Source: DAONBD01 sp964525485 (lineage in GTDB: Bacteria; Patescibacteriota; Gracilibacteria; UBA1369; LOWO2-01-FULL-3). From it: a DNA stretch of 26,627 nucleotides. Each line of letters starts with the position of its first letter. Position 1 is the stretch's first letter. Below the pieces are notes generated by a model, which was not told where the DNA came from, ran no database searches, and saw nothing but the letters and a program-made list of their open reading frames with translations. The position numbers and the translations under genes are program-made. Where the stretch lies: NCBI GenBank assembly GCA_964525485.1, contig CAZGHH010000011.1, forward strand, positions 1 through 26,627. The letters are read 5' to 3'. This document shows positions 15,040-21,747 of this stretch, in pieces.

Positions 15040-16316
15040 TTTTTTTTGAGCCCCGGGTCGAAGAATAAAATATTTGTGGTGTTCGTACCATTCGGATCTA
15101 CTATGTTTACAATCCCGGTCGCTTTTTCGACGACAATTGATCCAAGCAATTTGGTTTTGCCTGTGATGACTGCGTAAATATCATAGTAATATCTATATTC
15201 GTCTTCACGCGGATCTCTTGGGATTGAAAGATTTAATTTTTCCAACAGAACTTTAAATCCTTTGTCATCCAATGTTGCAGACAGTTTAGCCTTGGCTTCA
15301 ATAACTTTTTTTTGAACTTCTGGAATAGTATCCAAATTTTCTATAAAAGGAGGAATTGCACTGACCAAATCGGTTACTTTCACAGCCACATTACCAGCAT
15401 CTCTGTAGTCTTTTAACTGTATGGAAAAATCTTTTTTATCCAATATAACTTCGGCAACAACTTCTTTCGATTCATTTTTTATTTCATAGTAAAGTTTAAA
15501 ATCTTTATCAATTGGTGAAGTTGATGCAGACAACTTCCGAGATTCAAAAATTTGCCTTATGGATTCGTTGTTAAAAGACTCTAATATATAGTTTTTTTTG
15601 TTAGCCAATTGTTTAATGGAATTTGAAATAGTTTCCAAATTTTGCTTCAAATAAGACTCTAAATGAGAAGCAAAAGTTTCACTTTCCAAAACTTCAGGGA
15701 TTATCTTGCCGGATACATTTTGCACATTTATGTCACCGGTAGTTTTGTCCAGATAAATATAAAGTATAGTTCTATTTTCTCTATCAATAATTGAAAGGTG
15801 CCAATCATTTGCAGATTCGCTTATAGATGAGATAGCAAGCCCTACCGAATTCAAATAATTTTTAAAAGACTCATTTGAAAACAGTGTATTGAGATCGTTT
15901 AATCCAACGTTAAGTTTTTGATGCAAATTTTCCTGTTCACCGAGATGACTTATATATTTAAACAAAGCTAACTGCAAAGCGTCTTGATTGGAATCAGAAT
16001 CCTGCGAAGCATCTTCTAAATCATCATCAAAGTAACGCTTTGTAGGCATTACTAGAAAACTCCTCACCTCATTTAAGTCCTGTCCCAGCATCGCGGTTAC
16101 TTGATTCAGCTTACCAACTTCATCAACCAAAGACGATCCTCGTAGACTGAGCGAAGAAACTCCACCGGTCATGCTTGAAATCTGTAAATATTGAATTAAG
16201 AAAAACCCAATAATCAAAAAAATGATAAAATTACTCTTCGTTAAATGAGGTTGTAAAAACTTTGGGGATTTGTTTTTTAAAAACGACAAGCCGGATCTAA
16301 CTTTTTCTATTAACAT
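15033..16316 (-). CDS. Membrane-anchored N-terminal part of the LCP protein (427 aa as read)
   Basis: A short cytoplasmic head is followed by one transmembrane helix (about 29-48, NFIIFLIIGFFLIQYLQI). A long extracytoplasmic region of alternating helices and beta patches follows, and I match it to no family. It contains two similar blocks (FKLYYEIKNESKEVVAEVIL and YRYYYDIYAVITGKTKLLGS, each followed by a VD or IQ stretch), suggesting an internal duplicate. Ordinary reading ends at FFDPGLKKKL, right after a run of nine A. The LCP domain continues in the -1 frame, so this is most likely the N-terminal two thirds of a single LCP protein. The ATG at 16316 has no Shine-Dalgarno. Confidence 0.75.
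   Translation of the reverse strand: MLIEKVRSGLSFLKNKSPKFLQPHLTKSNFIIFLIIGFFLIQYLQISSMTGGVSSLSLRGSSLVDEVGKLNQVTAMLGQDLNEVRSFLVMPTKRYFDDDLEDASQDSDSNQDALQLALFKYISHLGEQENLHQKLNVGLNDLNTLFSNESFKNYLNSVGLAISSISESANDWHLSIIDRENRTILYIYLDKTTGDINVQNVSGKIIPEVLESETFASHLESYLKQNLETISNSIKQLANKKNYILESFNNESIRQIFESRKLSASTSPIDKDFKLYYEIKNESKEVVAEVILDKKDFSIQLKDYRDAGNVAVKVTDLVSAIPPFIENLDTIPEVQKKVIEAKAKLSATLDDKGFKVLLEKLNLSIPRDPREDEYRYYYDIYAVITGKTKLLGSIVVEKATGIVNIVDPNGTNTTNILFFDPGLKKKL
15039..15047 (-). other. A9 slippery run joining the two LCP frames
   Basis: The coding strand reads CTC, then nine A, then CTCTAG. A -1 shift anywhere in the run, or one extra A in the RNA, changes the reading to ACT CTA GAT and continues into the LCP domain. 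Runs of nine A are known to cause RNA polymerase slippage (for example in Thermus dnaX). A mutation or a read error in the homopolymer would look the same. Confidence 0.75.
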
Positions 16317-16353
16317 TTTTTATCAGATATTGGAATGGGGTCCGCCAACGAAT

Positions 16354-16381
16354 AGTATAAAAAATCTTGTTTTATTGCAAA
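16354..16381 (-). promoter_or_regulatory. Candidate promoter of the LCP gene
   Basis: The minus strand reads TTTGCA (16376-16381), 16 bp, TATACT (16354-16359), about 38 bases before the ATG at 16316. It overlaps the tRNA-Gly promoter on the other strand. Confidence 0.4.
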
Positions 16382-16395
16382 TTTTTAAGTAGAAT
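16367..16395 (+). promoter_or_regulatory. Candidate promoter of tRNA-Gly(TCC)
   Basis: TTGTTT (16367-16372), 17 bp, TAGAAT (16390-16395). The start would be near 16402, about 22 bases before the mature tRNA. Confidence 0.4.
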
Positions 16396-16423
16396 CCAGC
16401 CGCATTAGAGATTTTATACCCAA

Positions 16424-16498
16424 GCGGGTATCGTATAGTGGCTATTATGTCAGCCTTCCAAGCTGAAGACACGGGTCCGACTCCCGTTACCCGCTCCA
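16424..16498 (+). tRNA. tRNA-Gly (anticodon TCC), CCA encoded
   Basis: Acceptor GCGGGTA pairs with TACCCGC (16488-16494), followed by T and an encoded CCA. The anticodon stem TCAGC/GCTGA encloses CTTCCAA, giving TCC. The D-arm resembles that of E. coli glyT. The T-stem ACGGG/CCCGT is perfect, but the T-loop reads TCCGACT. The near-universal T at position 55 is C (16477), whereas the other tRNA-Gly here has the normal TTC. The 3' end plus 20 bases of flank are repeated downstream at 16564. Confidence 0.93.
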
Positions 16499-16595
16499 TT
16501 CTGAGCAAGAGGCTCAAACCAAAGGTTTGAAGACTATTGCGAGGAATTGTAGGGCAAGCCCACTTACCCGCTCCATTCTGAGCAAGAGGCTCAAA
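16487..16595. repeat. 32-bp direct repeat of the tRNA-Gly 3' end
   Basis: The 32 bases from the tRNA 3' end (ttacccgctccattc...) at 16487-16518 recur exactly at 16564-16595, a period of 77 bases. The 45 bases between hold a perfect hairpin (tcaaacc, aaa, ggtttga) and gggcaagccc, but no second tRNA. The pattern resembles an attachment-site duplication left by an integration event, or a partial tandem copy of the tRNA gene. Confidence 0.85.
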
Positions 16596-16608
16596 ATTAC
16601 GAGAAACT

Positions 16609-17694
16609 ATGAATATCAAAAAATACTTTTTAGTTCTACTCGCATTGGCTCTTTCTACGTACGTATTTTTTTCACTACCAAATAAAAGTGAAAACATTCA
16701 AGGCCAGGAGATGCTTCATGGTATTATAGTTTCAATCAGCGAAAATAACGGAATTCAGAAGATAACAACAAAAATAACAGATGGTAGTTTAAAAGGTGAA
16801 ATTGTTGCAAGCAAGGAGGACGTGACAAATATTTTGAATAATAGAGACTTCAAAATTGGAGACAAGGTGATGGTGGAATACAACAAAGAACACGAACAAT
16901 TTTTTATAAGTGATTTTATTCGCACAGGTAGTTTAGTTTTGCTTTTTGCGATATTTGTCGTGCTGGTAATTGCAGTAGCGAAATGGCAGGGAGTAGGTGC
17001 TATTGCGGGTATGATAGTTTCATTTTTGATTTTATTTAAAATTACTATCCCTGCGATATTGAATGGTAATGATCCGATTTTTGTGGCTGTGGTAAGCGCT
17101 GCTTTGATAGTCCCGGCTACTTTTTATATGTCATATGGATTTAATAAAAAAACTCATGTGGCGGTTTTTGGAACACTTATCACTCTCGCGATAGCTGGGG
17201 TGCTTGCGTCGATTTTTTCAGACATGGCGAATTTGACCGGACTTGCATCGGAGGAAGCATCCTTTTTGAAAATGGGAACTGCGGAAAGAATTAATTTCAA
17301 AGGACTTCTGCTCGCTGGAATGTTGATAGGAATACTCGGAGTTTTGGACGATATCACGATAGCGCAGGTTTCAGTGGTGAATGAGATTCACAAACACAAG
17401 CCGGAAATTAAGAAAAAAGAGCTTTATAAAAGTGCGATGAATGTTGGGAAAGACCATATTGCATCTATGGTGAACACGATAATATTGATATACACTGGAG
17501 CGGCTTTGCCTCTGCTTCTTTTGTTTTTTGATTACTCTGAATCGATAGGAAATATATTAAATTTGGAATTGATCGCTGAAGAAATTATCCGCACATTGAT
17601 AGGAAGTATAGGTCTAATACTAGCCGTTCCGATAACTACCGCTATTGCTGTCGTAGTATTTTTAAAATCTCCCAGAATCCAATCAAGAAAATAA
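16609..17694 (+). CDS. YibE/F family membrane protein
   Basis: A 361-aa protein with an N-terminal signal-anchor helix (about 5-24). An extracytoplasmic beta-rich domain (about 30-100, HGIIVSISENNGIQKITTKI) follows, then about seven transmembrane helices. Conserved family features are VAKWQGVGAIAGM, the GLLLAGMLIGILGVLDDITIAQ segment and GKDHIASMVNTIILIYTGAALP. YibE/F proteins are predicted transporters or permeases of unknown substrate. The gene starts 13 bases after the duplicated tRNA end. Its last 53 bases overlap the opposing DUF1624 gene tail to tail. Confidence 0.88.
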   Translation: MNIKKYFLVLLALALSTYVFFSLPNKSENIQGQEMLHGIIVSISENNGIQKITTKITDGSLKGEIVASKEDVTNILNNRDFKIGDKVMVEYNKEHEQFFISDFIRTGSLVLLFAIFVVLVIAVAKWQGVGAIAGMIVSFLILFKITIPAILNGNDPIFVAVVSAALIVPATFYMSYGFNKKTHVAVFGTLITLAIAGVLASIFSDMANLTGLASEEASFLKMGTAERINFKGLLLAGMLIGILGVLDDITIAQVSVVNEIHKHKPEIKKKELYKSAMNVGKDHIASMVNTIILIYTGAALPLLLLFFDYSESIGNILNLELIAEEIIRTLIGSIGLILAVPITTAIAVVVFLKSPRIQSRK

Positions 17695-18412
17695 AGTGAG
17701 TAATATAAATAAACAGAGCATGCCTGCCTATTAAAGTCATTGTTACAATAAAATGATTTCTCTTTAATTTATTTTGACCATCTGACCCGAGAGAAGATTT
17801 TATGACCGACCCGAGAACTGACCGACCATTTTTATAAAGCAAATTTCCAATCACAATCCCAAAAGCGACGACAGAAATCCAAGGGAAAATAGGGAAATAA
17901 TCCAATGCATAAAAACCCGTGACATTAAATCCTAAGATATTCAAAATCAAAGATTCTTCCGCGCCAATCCGTCCGATAAAGAACCCAAATATCATCGCAA
18001 ACAAGCCAATACCAAAAACCAATAAAGGCTTCTTCGCAACAAATTGCAAAATCAAAATCGAAAAAGCTATCAAATGCAAAACGCCCCAAACGATCATTCG
18101 ATCAGGCACCAAAATATAAGTGGAAAACGTGATACTCATCGCAAGAATTGCAATCATCAAAAATCTTTTAAACTGTTTCAAATAAAATTTCATTCCGGTA
18201 TTTTTTGAAACAGCCAAAGACACTCCCACGAGCCCGAGAAAAACAAACTGAACAAATCTGGCCACGACAAGCCAAGGCAAAGTTTTGAAATTAATATCAA
18301 AAAAACCGTAAAAATCACCGATAAAAAAGAAATGATAAATAATCATTCCTGAAACGGCGATCCCGCGCAGTAGATCTATTTCCGCGAATCTGGTTTTTGA
18401 CTTTTTAAACAT
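17642..18412 (-). CDS. DUF1624 / HGSNAT-like membrane acyltransferase family protein
   Basis: The start RFAEIDLLRGIAVSGMIIYHFFF is the hallmark of this family. Relatives include the catalytic domain of heparan-alpha-glucosaminide N-acetyltransferase; many bacterial members have unknown substrates, possibly sugar O- or N-acetylation at the envelope. About eight transmembrane helices are visible, and the conserved PDRMIVWGVLHLIAF and DYFPIFPWISVVAFGIVIG are present. I chose the ATG at 18412 (256 aa). The same frame reaches a TTG at 18436, but a TATTAT box (minus strand, nine bases before the ATG) lies between them. The gene is divergent from tRNA-Gly(CCC). Confidence 0.82.
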   Translation of the reverse strand: MFKKSKTRFAEIDLLRGIAVSGMIIYHFFFIGDFYGFFDINFKTLPWLVVARFVQFVFLGLVGVSLAVSKNTGMKFYLKQFKRFLMIAILAMSITFSTYILVPDRMIVWGVLHLIAFSILILQFVAKKPLLVFGIGLFAMIFGFFIGRIGAEESLILNILGFNVTGFYALDYFPIFPWISVVAFGIVIGNLLYKNGRSVLGSVIKSSLGSDGQNKLKRNHFIVTMTLIGRHALFIYITHFIFLIGFWEILKILRQQ

Positions 18413-18447
18413 GTCGGAAATATAATACTTCGGCAATCAATCCACAA

Positions 18448-18521
18448 GCGGGTATAGTATATCGGTATTATGTAACCTTCCCAAGGTTGAGAGACGGGTT
18501 CGACTCCCGTTACCCGCTCCA
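18448..18521 (+). tRNA. tRNA-Gly (anticodon CCC), CCA encoded
   Basis: Acceptor GCGGGTA pairs with TACCCGC (18511-18517), followed by T and CCA. The anticodon stem TAACC/GGTTG, with one T-G pair, encloses TTCCCAA, giving CCC. The T-arm has the standard GGTTCGACTCC. The 3' end overlaps the last codons and stop of the serine recombinase gene on the other strand, typical of a tRNA used as an integration site. Confidence 0.93.
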
Positions 18522-19973
18522 TTCAGAAAATTTCGACCGTTCACGCAAAATTGCGAACGGTTTTTCCAGCTCCACAGCCACTTTTCTGCCCTCAAGCTTG
18601 TAGTTCGAGCCGATTTTTTGCAAGAAGCTCCGCTTCTCCTCTAAATTTTCAGTCACGGCGAAGCCGTGGGCTTGGTGAGCCGAAATAATCCATTGTCTAA
18701 AAGGTTCGAGCCAATTATTTCCACCTTTCTCGGCAAGACTCAATTTCTCTTTGATTTCAATCTTTTTATTAAGAAGTTTTTCTTTTGCCATAACATACTC
18801 TTCATTATCAATAGTCTTGTCGAGATAAGCATCCAAAAGCCTCATAAGTTTATCTTCCACATCCTGAAGGACCGTTTTTAAGAGACGCTTGGTTTCAGAC
18901 GAAGAAGAGGCAAGCTTTTTATAATCTTCCTCCCATTTCTGCATAAACAATGGAAACCATTCATCGCTTAAGCACAAAGAATTAATCAAATCATTCACCT
19001 GAGGAACAAACTCCCTTTCCTCCAAATATTTTTGAGTACAAACAACATTCTTCTTTGTGCATCGATAGTATGTGTAGGCAAGCCCCGAAAGCTTTGTTTT
19101 CTTTTCCGCTGTAATCGCTCTCCCACATTCTCCGCAAACAAAAAGCTTGCTGAATGCAAAGTGAAGGGAACTTTTAACTACTCGGGGCTTGCCCTTCTTC
19201 GATAAAACTCTTTGAACCTTGTCAAAGAGGCTTTTGGAAATAATTGGCTCGTGATTACCTTGATACAATTCGCCATTTCGCTTAAAGACACCGTAATAGA
19301 AAGGATTTTTAAGCATTCCTTGTATTCTTGATAGCGAAATGGCTTTATCTGTTCTTCGGCTCACCAAGCCCAAAGAAAGCGACAATTTTTGTAAATCCTC
19401 CAACGTGGAATCTCCCTGTGAATACACCTCAAATAATCGAACAACAGCAAGTGATCGTTCAGGATCTTTAACAATCGTGTGATGCCTAAGTTCGTTCAAA
19501 TATCCTATCGGAGCCAATCCCGGTAGTTCACCATTTCTAAGTTTTTGTCTGATTCCACGTTTGATATTTTCTGAAAGATTATCGATATAGTATTTACTTT
19601 GCCCAAAAGCGATATTGAGCATGAACTTTCCCTGGGGAGTTGGTTCAAACCAAAATGTAGGGAATTTTAGCGCTCGTATCTTGAACTCATCGATAAGATA
19701 GATTATTTTCCCACCATCGATACTGTTTCTAGCCAACCTGTCCGGATGCCACGCTAAAATTCCCATATCAGATCCTTTTTCAATCTTGGAAATCATCTCA
19801 TTGAACACAGGTCTGCCTGGAACTTTGGCGGTTTTGCTCTCAATAAATTCTGCTACTACTTCTAAATTCTCTTTAGTTGCATATTCCCTGAGCTCGGTTA
19901 GTTGAGCTTCTATCGATAATACTTGTCGATCATCTTCATCTGTTGATTTTCGTGCATAGAGAAAGTATTTCAT
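18510..19973 (-). CDS. Large serine recombinase (site-specific integrase/resolvase family)
   Basis: The N-terminal catalytic domain reads YARKSTDEDDRQ with nucleophile Ser10 and Arg8. IEAQL, GILAWHPDRLARNSIDGGKI (catalytic Arg region) and FMLNIAFGQSKYYIDNLSENIKRG follow. A recombinase domain (about 150-260: GYLNELRHHTIVKDPERS, MLKNPFYYGVFKRNGE) leads to a zinc ribbon (FVCGECGRAIT, YYRCTKKNVVC). After it come a coiled-coil segment (about 345-410) and a C-terminal tail. The length of 487 aa is usual. The final residues SG and the stop lie within the tRNA-Gly(CCC) 3' end, so the C-terminus seems fixed by the junction. A 92-bp copy of its 3' end lies inverted at 20324, where the reading ends differently. 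Confidence 0.92.
   Translation of the reverse strand: MKYFLYARKSTDEDDRQVLSIEAQLTELREYATKENLEVVAEFIESKTAKVPGRPVFNEMISKIEKGSDMGILAWHPDRLARNSIDGGKIIYLIDEFKIRALKFPTFWFEPTPQGKFMLNIAFGQSKYYIDNLSENIKRGIRQKLRNGELPGLAPIGYLNELRHHTIVKDPERSLAVVRLFEVYSQGDSTLEDLQKLSLSLGLVSRRTDKAISLSRIQGMLKNPFYYGVFKRNGELYQGNHEPIISKSLFDKVQRVLSKKGKPRVVKSSLHFAFSKLFVCGECGRAITAEKKTKLSGLAYTYYRCTKKNVVCTQKYLEEREFVPQVNDLINSLCLSDEWFPLFMQKWEEDYKKLASSSSETKRLLKTVLQDVEDKLMRLLDAYLDKTIDNEEYVMAKEKLLNKKIEIKEKLSLAEKGGNNWLEPFRQWIISAHQAHGFAVTENLEEKRSFLQKIGSNYKLEGRKVAVELEKPFAILRERSKFSEWSG
18516..18607. repeat. Left arm of 92-bp inverted repeat (recombinase 3' end)
   Basis: This segment matches the reverse complement of 20324-20415 at 91 of 92 bases. 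It starts within the tRNA acceptor (gctccattcagaaaa) and ends at tagttcg in the recombinase coding sequence. Beyond both ends the two copies diverge at once. Confidence 0.95.
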
Positions 19974-19999
19974 ATTGGTTTTGGTTAGATATTTCTAAA

Positions 20000-20054
20000 G
20001 GAACGACTCTGTTGGACACAAATGCGTTTGCACGAACTTGTACAGAGTCGCTCC
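20000..20054. repeat. 13-bp inverted repeat upstream of the recombinase
   Basis: ggaacgactctgt (20000-20012) and acagagtcgctcc (20042-20054) pair with one mismatch around a 29-base loop, starting 27 bases before the recombinase ATG. In addition, ggacacaaat (20014-20023) is inverted at 20099-20108. It could be a recombinase or repressor binding site, or a leader hairpin. Confidence 0.6.
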
Positions 20055-20250
20055 TTAAGAGCTACGATTCTGGATCATAAAAAAATCCGTGCTTTGCTAT
20101 TTGTGTCCGCAACAATACTAATAAAAGTTATCGATAGAAGCAATCTTTATTTATCGCTTTTGGGCAAAGCCGCGCTACGCGCGAAAAATTGTAGCTTTCT
20201 TTGCTGAAAATTAGAGCTTTTTGCAAAAGCAAAAATAAGCAAAAAATCGG
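20055..20250. other. Non-coding stretch between the recombinase and its remnant
   Basis: The roughly 350 bases from 19974 to 20323 contain no convincing gene. This part is A/T-rich with small GC-rich palindromes such as cgcgctacgcg near 20170. Around 20207-20250 the motifs ctgaaaattagag and gcaaaaaatcgg echo the recombinase coding strand (ctgaaaatttagag, gcaaaaaatcgg), so it is probably decayed recombinase sequence. The frames that exist here have no protein-like composition. Confidence 0.5.
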
Positions 20251-20323
20251 TAATCCGGCTTTTAAGCCGAACGGTTTAAACACGAAGTCAAAAATTCCAG
20301 CCGGATCCTGCGCGAAGCGCAGG
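20251..20323. repeat. 73-bp palindromic insert inside the recombinase remnant
   Basis: Between gcaaaaaatcgg and cgaactacaag the intact recombinase gene has two bases, while the remnant has 73. The insert holds three inverted repeats. These are cggctt/aagccg, then atccggct...agccggat spanning most of it, then cctgcgc-gaa-gcgcagg (20307-20323), which closes it exactly. It looks like a small REP-like palindromic element. Confidence 0.6.
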
Positions 20324-20415
20324 CGAACTACAAGCTTGAGGGAAGAAAAGTGGCTGTGGAGCTGGAAAAACCGTTCGCAATTTTGCGTGAACGGTCGAAA
20401 TTTTCTGAATGGAGC
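20324..20415. repeat. Right arm of 92-bp inverted repeat
   Basis: This is the reverse-complement partner of 18516-18607 with one mismatch (20343 region: gaa against gca). It ends in tggagc. The junction continues as tccat, making a 12-bp palindrome atggagctccat (20409-20420), whereas the left arm runs into the tRNA-Gly acceptor. Confidence 0.95.
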
Positions 20416-20442
20416 TCCATCTACGATGAAGCTCCAGTCTAA
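20324..20442 (+). pseudogene. Remnant of a serine recombinase C-terminus
   Basis: In the plus strand this encodes NYKLEGRKVAVELEKPF and on through ERSKFSEWS, the same C-terminal residues as the recombinase at 18510, then continues SIYDEAPV and a TAA at 20440. The intact gene instead ends WSG at the tRNA junction. Upstream the frame is interrupted by a TAA near 20263 and the 73-bp insert, so it is not a whole gene. It may be the ancestral end of the recombinase gene, or part of a second, inverted copy of the element. Confidence 0.7.
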
Positions 20443-20482
20443 GCAAATAAGACCAAGCACGAAGGCTTCCCGTTCCTTAAGA

Positions 20483-20510
20483 TTGACATCTCTCGAAACA
20501 AAAGTATAAA
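20483..20510 (+). promoter_or_regulatory. Promoter of the 102-aa gene
   Basis: TTGACA (20483-20488), 16 bp, TATAAA (20505-20510). The start is near 20517, leaving a leader of about 23 A/T-rich bases to the ATG at 20540. Confidence 0.7.
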
Positions 20511-20539
20511 ATCAATCTCCATTTAATAAAATAATTCAA

Positions 20540-20848
20540 ATGAAAAGAATTATAACGGACGAAAGACAAAGGGATTTATTTTATGAATCGCCAAAAGCGG
20601 TCATCAAAAGACTTGAAAGTTTAAGTAGTAAAATTGCACACAATCATCCTTTGATCCCAAGAGAAATAGACGAGTTAAGCAAGATATTAGAAGGCAATCC
20701 AAACGCAGAAACAATAATACGAAGACTTCAAGCTCAAAACACGAATCGTCGAAATTATGCGCTGACAATCGAGGAAAGAGAAATGGCGGCACAAGCCATA
20801 ATGGGAGTAATCACTTCAACAAGGGAAAAAATCGCAAATTCATTGTAG
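20540..20848 (+). CDS. Hypothetical protein (102 aa)
   Basis: I recognise no family. The protein looks soluble and all-helical, with heptad-like stretches (AVIKRLESLSSKIAHN, EIDELSKILEG, ETIIRRLQAQN) and a basic middle, so it could bind nucleic acid or oligomerise. It has a good promoter of its own directly downstream of the recombinase remnant, and no terminator is evident. It may be cargo of, or a neighbour to, the mobile element. A proper promoter and ATG make it a likely real gene. Confidence 0.6.
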   Translation: MKRIITDERQRDLFYESPKAVIKRLESLSSKIAHNHPLIPREIDELSKILEGNPNAETIIRRLQAQNTNRRNYALTIEEREMAAQAIMGVITSTREKIANSL

Positions 20849-20870
20849 AAGATGAGGGTGAATGATAAAA
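20842..20870 (+). promoter_or_regulatory. Candidate promoter of the broken SLH gene
   Basis: TTGTAG (20842-20847), 17 bp, TAAAAT (20865-20870). A small inverted repeat (aggttt/aaacct, 20875-20897) lies in the predicted leader. Confidence 0.4.
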
Positions 20871-20910
20871 TAGTCAGGTTTTAAGCCACTTTAAACCTCA
20901 TTCAACGAAC

Positions 20911-21649
20911 ATGAAAAATTTTAAAAGGACTTTCTCCAAAATTCTTTTCTTCGCGCTGTTTGGAATTTCAGTTTTTGCTTCAGTATTATTACCGCAATAC
21001 GATACAGCTTTTGCAGTAGACGAAATCCAATCCGTCGAAATTTCTCCCGCATTGGATATATCGAGATTTTTACCGTATCAAATTTGGGCTACAATCACCG
21101 GTATCAATAAAATTCACGGACATAGATGAGTCTTATAAATACTATGATGCCATAAATTACCTTTCATCGAATGGAATTATAAACGGCCATCCAGACCTAA
21201 CTTTCAGACCCGAAGATCATTTAAATAGAGCAAGTCTCGTGAAAATAGCCGTAATGTCAAAAGGAATCACACCTCAAATTGAAGAATACAAAAATTGTTT
21301 TCCGGACGTAAAAGAACAATGGTTCGCGCCATATGTATGTTACGCAAAATCAGCGGACTGGGTGCACGGATATGGCGACGGAGAATTCAAGCCGACAAAA
21401 ACAGTTAGCAAAGCGGAAATGTTTAAAATATTATTAAATTCACAAGGCGTTGTTTTGGATAATGAAGTTGAGGAAAAAATATTTGAGGATGTGTATTCTC
21501 ATCAGTGGTTTGCAAAATTCATATCAACTGCGAAAGAAATGGGACTTTTACATGACGTTGAATTGATGTTTGAGCCTGACGAAGCTATGGACAGAGGTTT
21601 GACGGCGGAATATTTTTATAGATTATTAATGTATATCAATAAAATCTAA
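20911..21649 (+). pseudogene. SLH-domain protein interrupted by a single-base frameshift
   Basis: The first frame gives a signal peptide (about 1-36: KILFFALFGISVFASVLL, then AFA) and runs to a TGA at 21127. The remainder is in the +1 frame: FTDIDESYKYYDAINYLSSNG to LNRASLVKIA (SLH 1), FPDVKEQWFAPYVCYAKSADWVHGYGDGEF (SLH 2) and FEDVYSHQWFAKFISTAKEMG (SLH 3). Removing one A from aaaa at 21109-21112 restores GINKFTDID and one open frame of about 245 aa. So this is a secreted three-SLH protein with no other domain, split by an indel that may be real or a sequencing error. Translation of the second half alone from the GTG at 21239 would lack the signal peptide. Confidence 0.8.
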
Positions 21650-21659
21650 CCAAACCAAA

Positions 21660-21692
21660 ATGGGAGGATGCAAAGGAGGCTGTGGTTGCTAA
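21660..21692 (+). CDS. Cys/Gly-rich micropeptide (10 aa)
   Basis: ATG to TAA encodes MGGCKGGCGC: five Gly and three Cys in ten residues. It starts 10 bases after the SLH gene and is followed 25 bases later by a strong terminator, so it is the last item of that transcript. Alone it could be chance, but a similar 23-residue peptide follows 140 bases on, and both end in GCGC with Cys as last residue. No family known to me. Thiol-based metal binding is a guess. Confidence 0.45.
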   Translation: MGGCKGGCGC

Positions 21693-21716
21693 GCAATCAA
21701 AAAGCCGCAATTACAT

Positions 21717-21746
21717 AAAAAGGCACCAGTATATTGGTGCTTTTTT
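21717..21746 (+). terminator. Rho-independent terminator
   Basis: gcacca (21723-21728), loop gtatat, tggtgc (21735-21740), then six T, with A's upstream that lengthen the stem. It closes the transcript of the 102-aa/SLH/10-aa region. Confidence 0.85.
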
Positions 21747-21747
21747 A

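Noticed and set aside
16323..16697. 124-aa minus-strand frame containing VTGVGPVSSAWKADIIAT
   Set aside because: This is the complement of the tRNA-Gly gene and its duplicated end. Such antisense-tRNA frames are a well-known class of false proteins.
20201..20509. 102-aa plus-strand frame across the recombinase remnant
   Set aside because: It is out of frame with the recognisable recombinase residues (NYKLEGRKVAV) and has an Arg/Lys/Ser-biased, chance-like composition.
14101..21130. Possible UGA=Gly recoding as in Gracilibacteria or Absconditabacteria
   Set aside because: TGA ends the 117-aa gene and the LCP gene at natural C-termini, and reading through the TGA in the broken SLH gene does not recover an SLH domain. 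The standard code fits.
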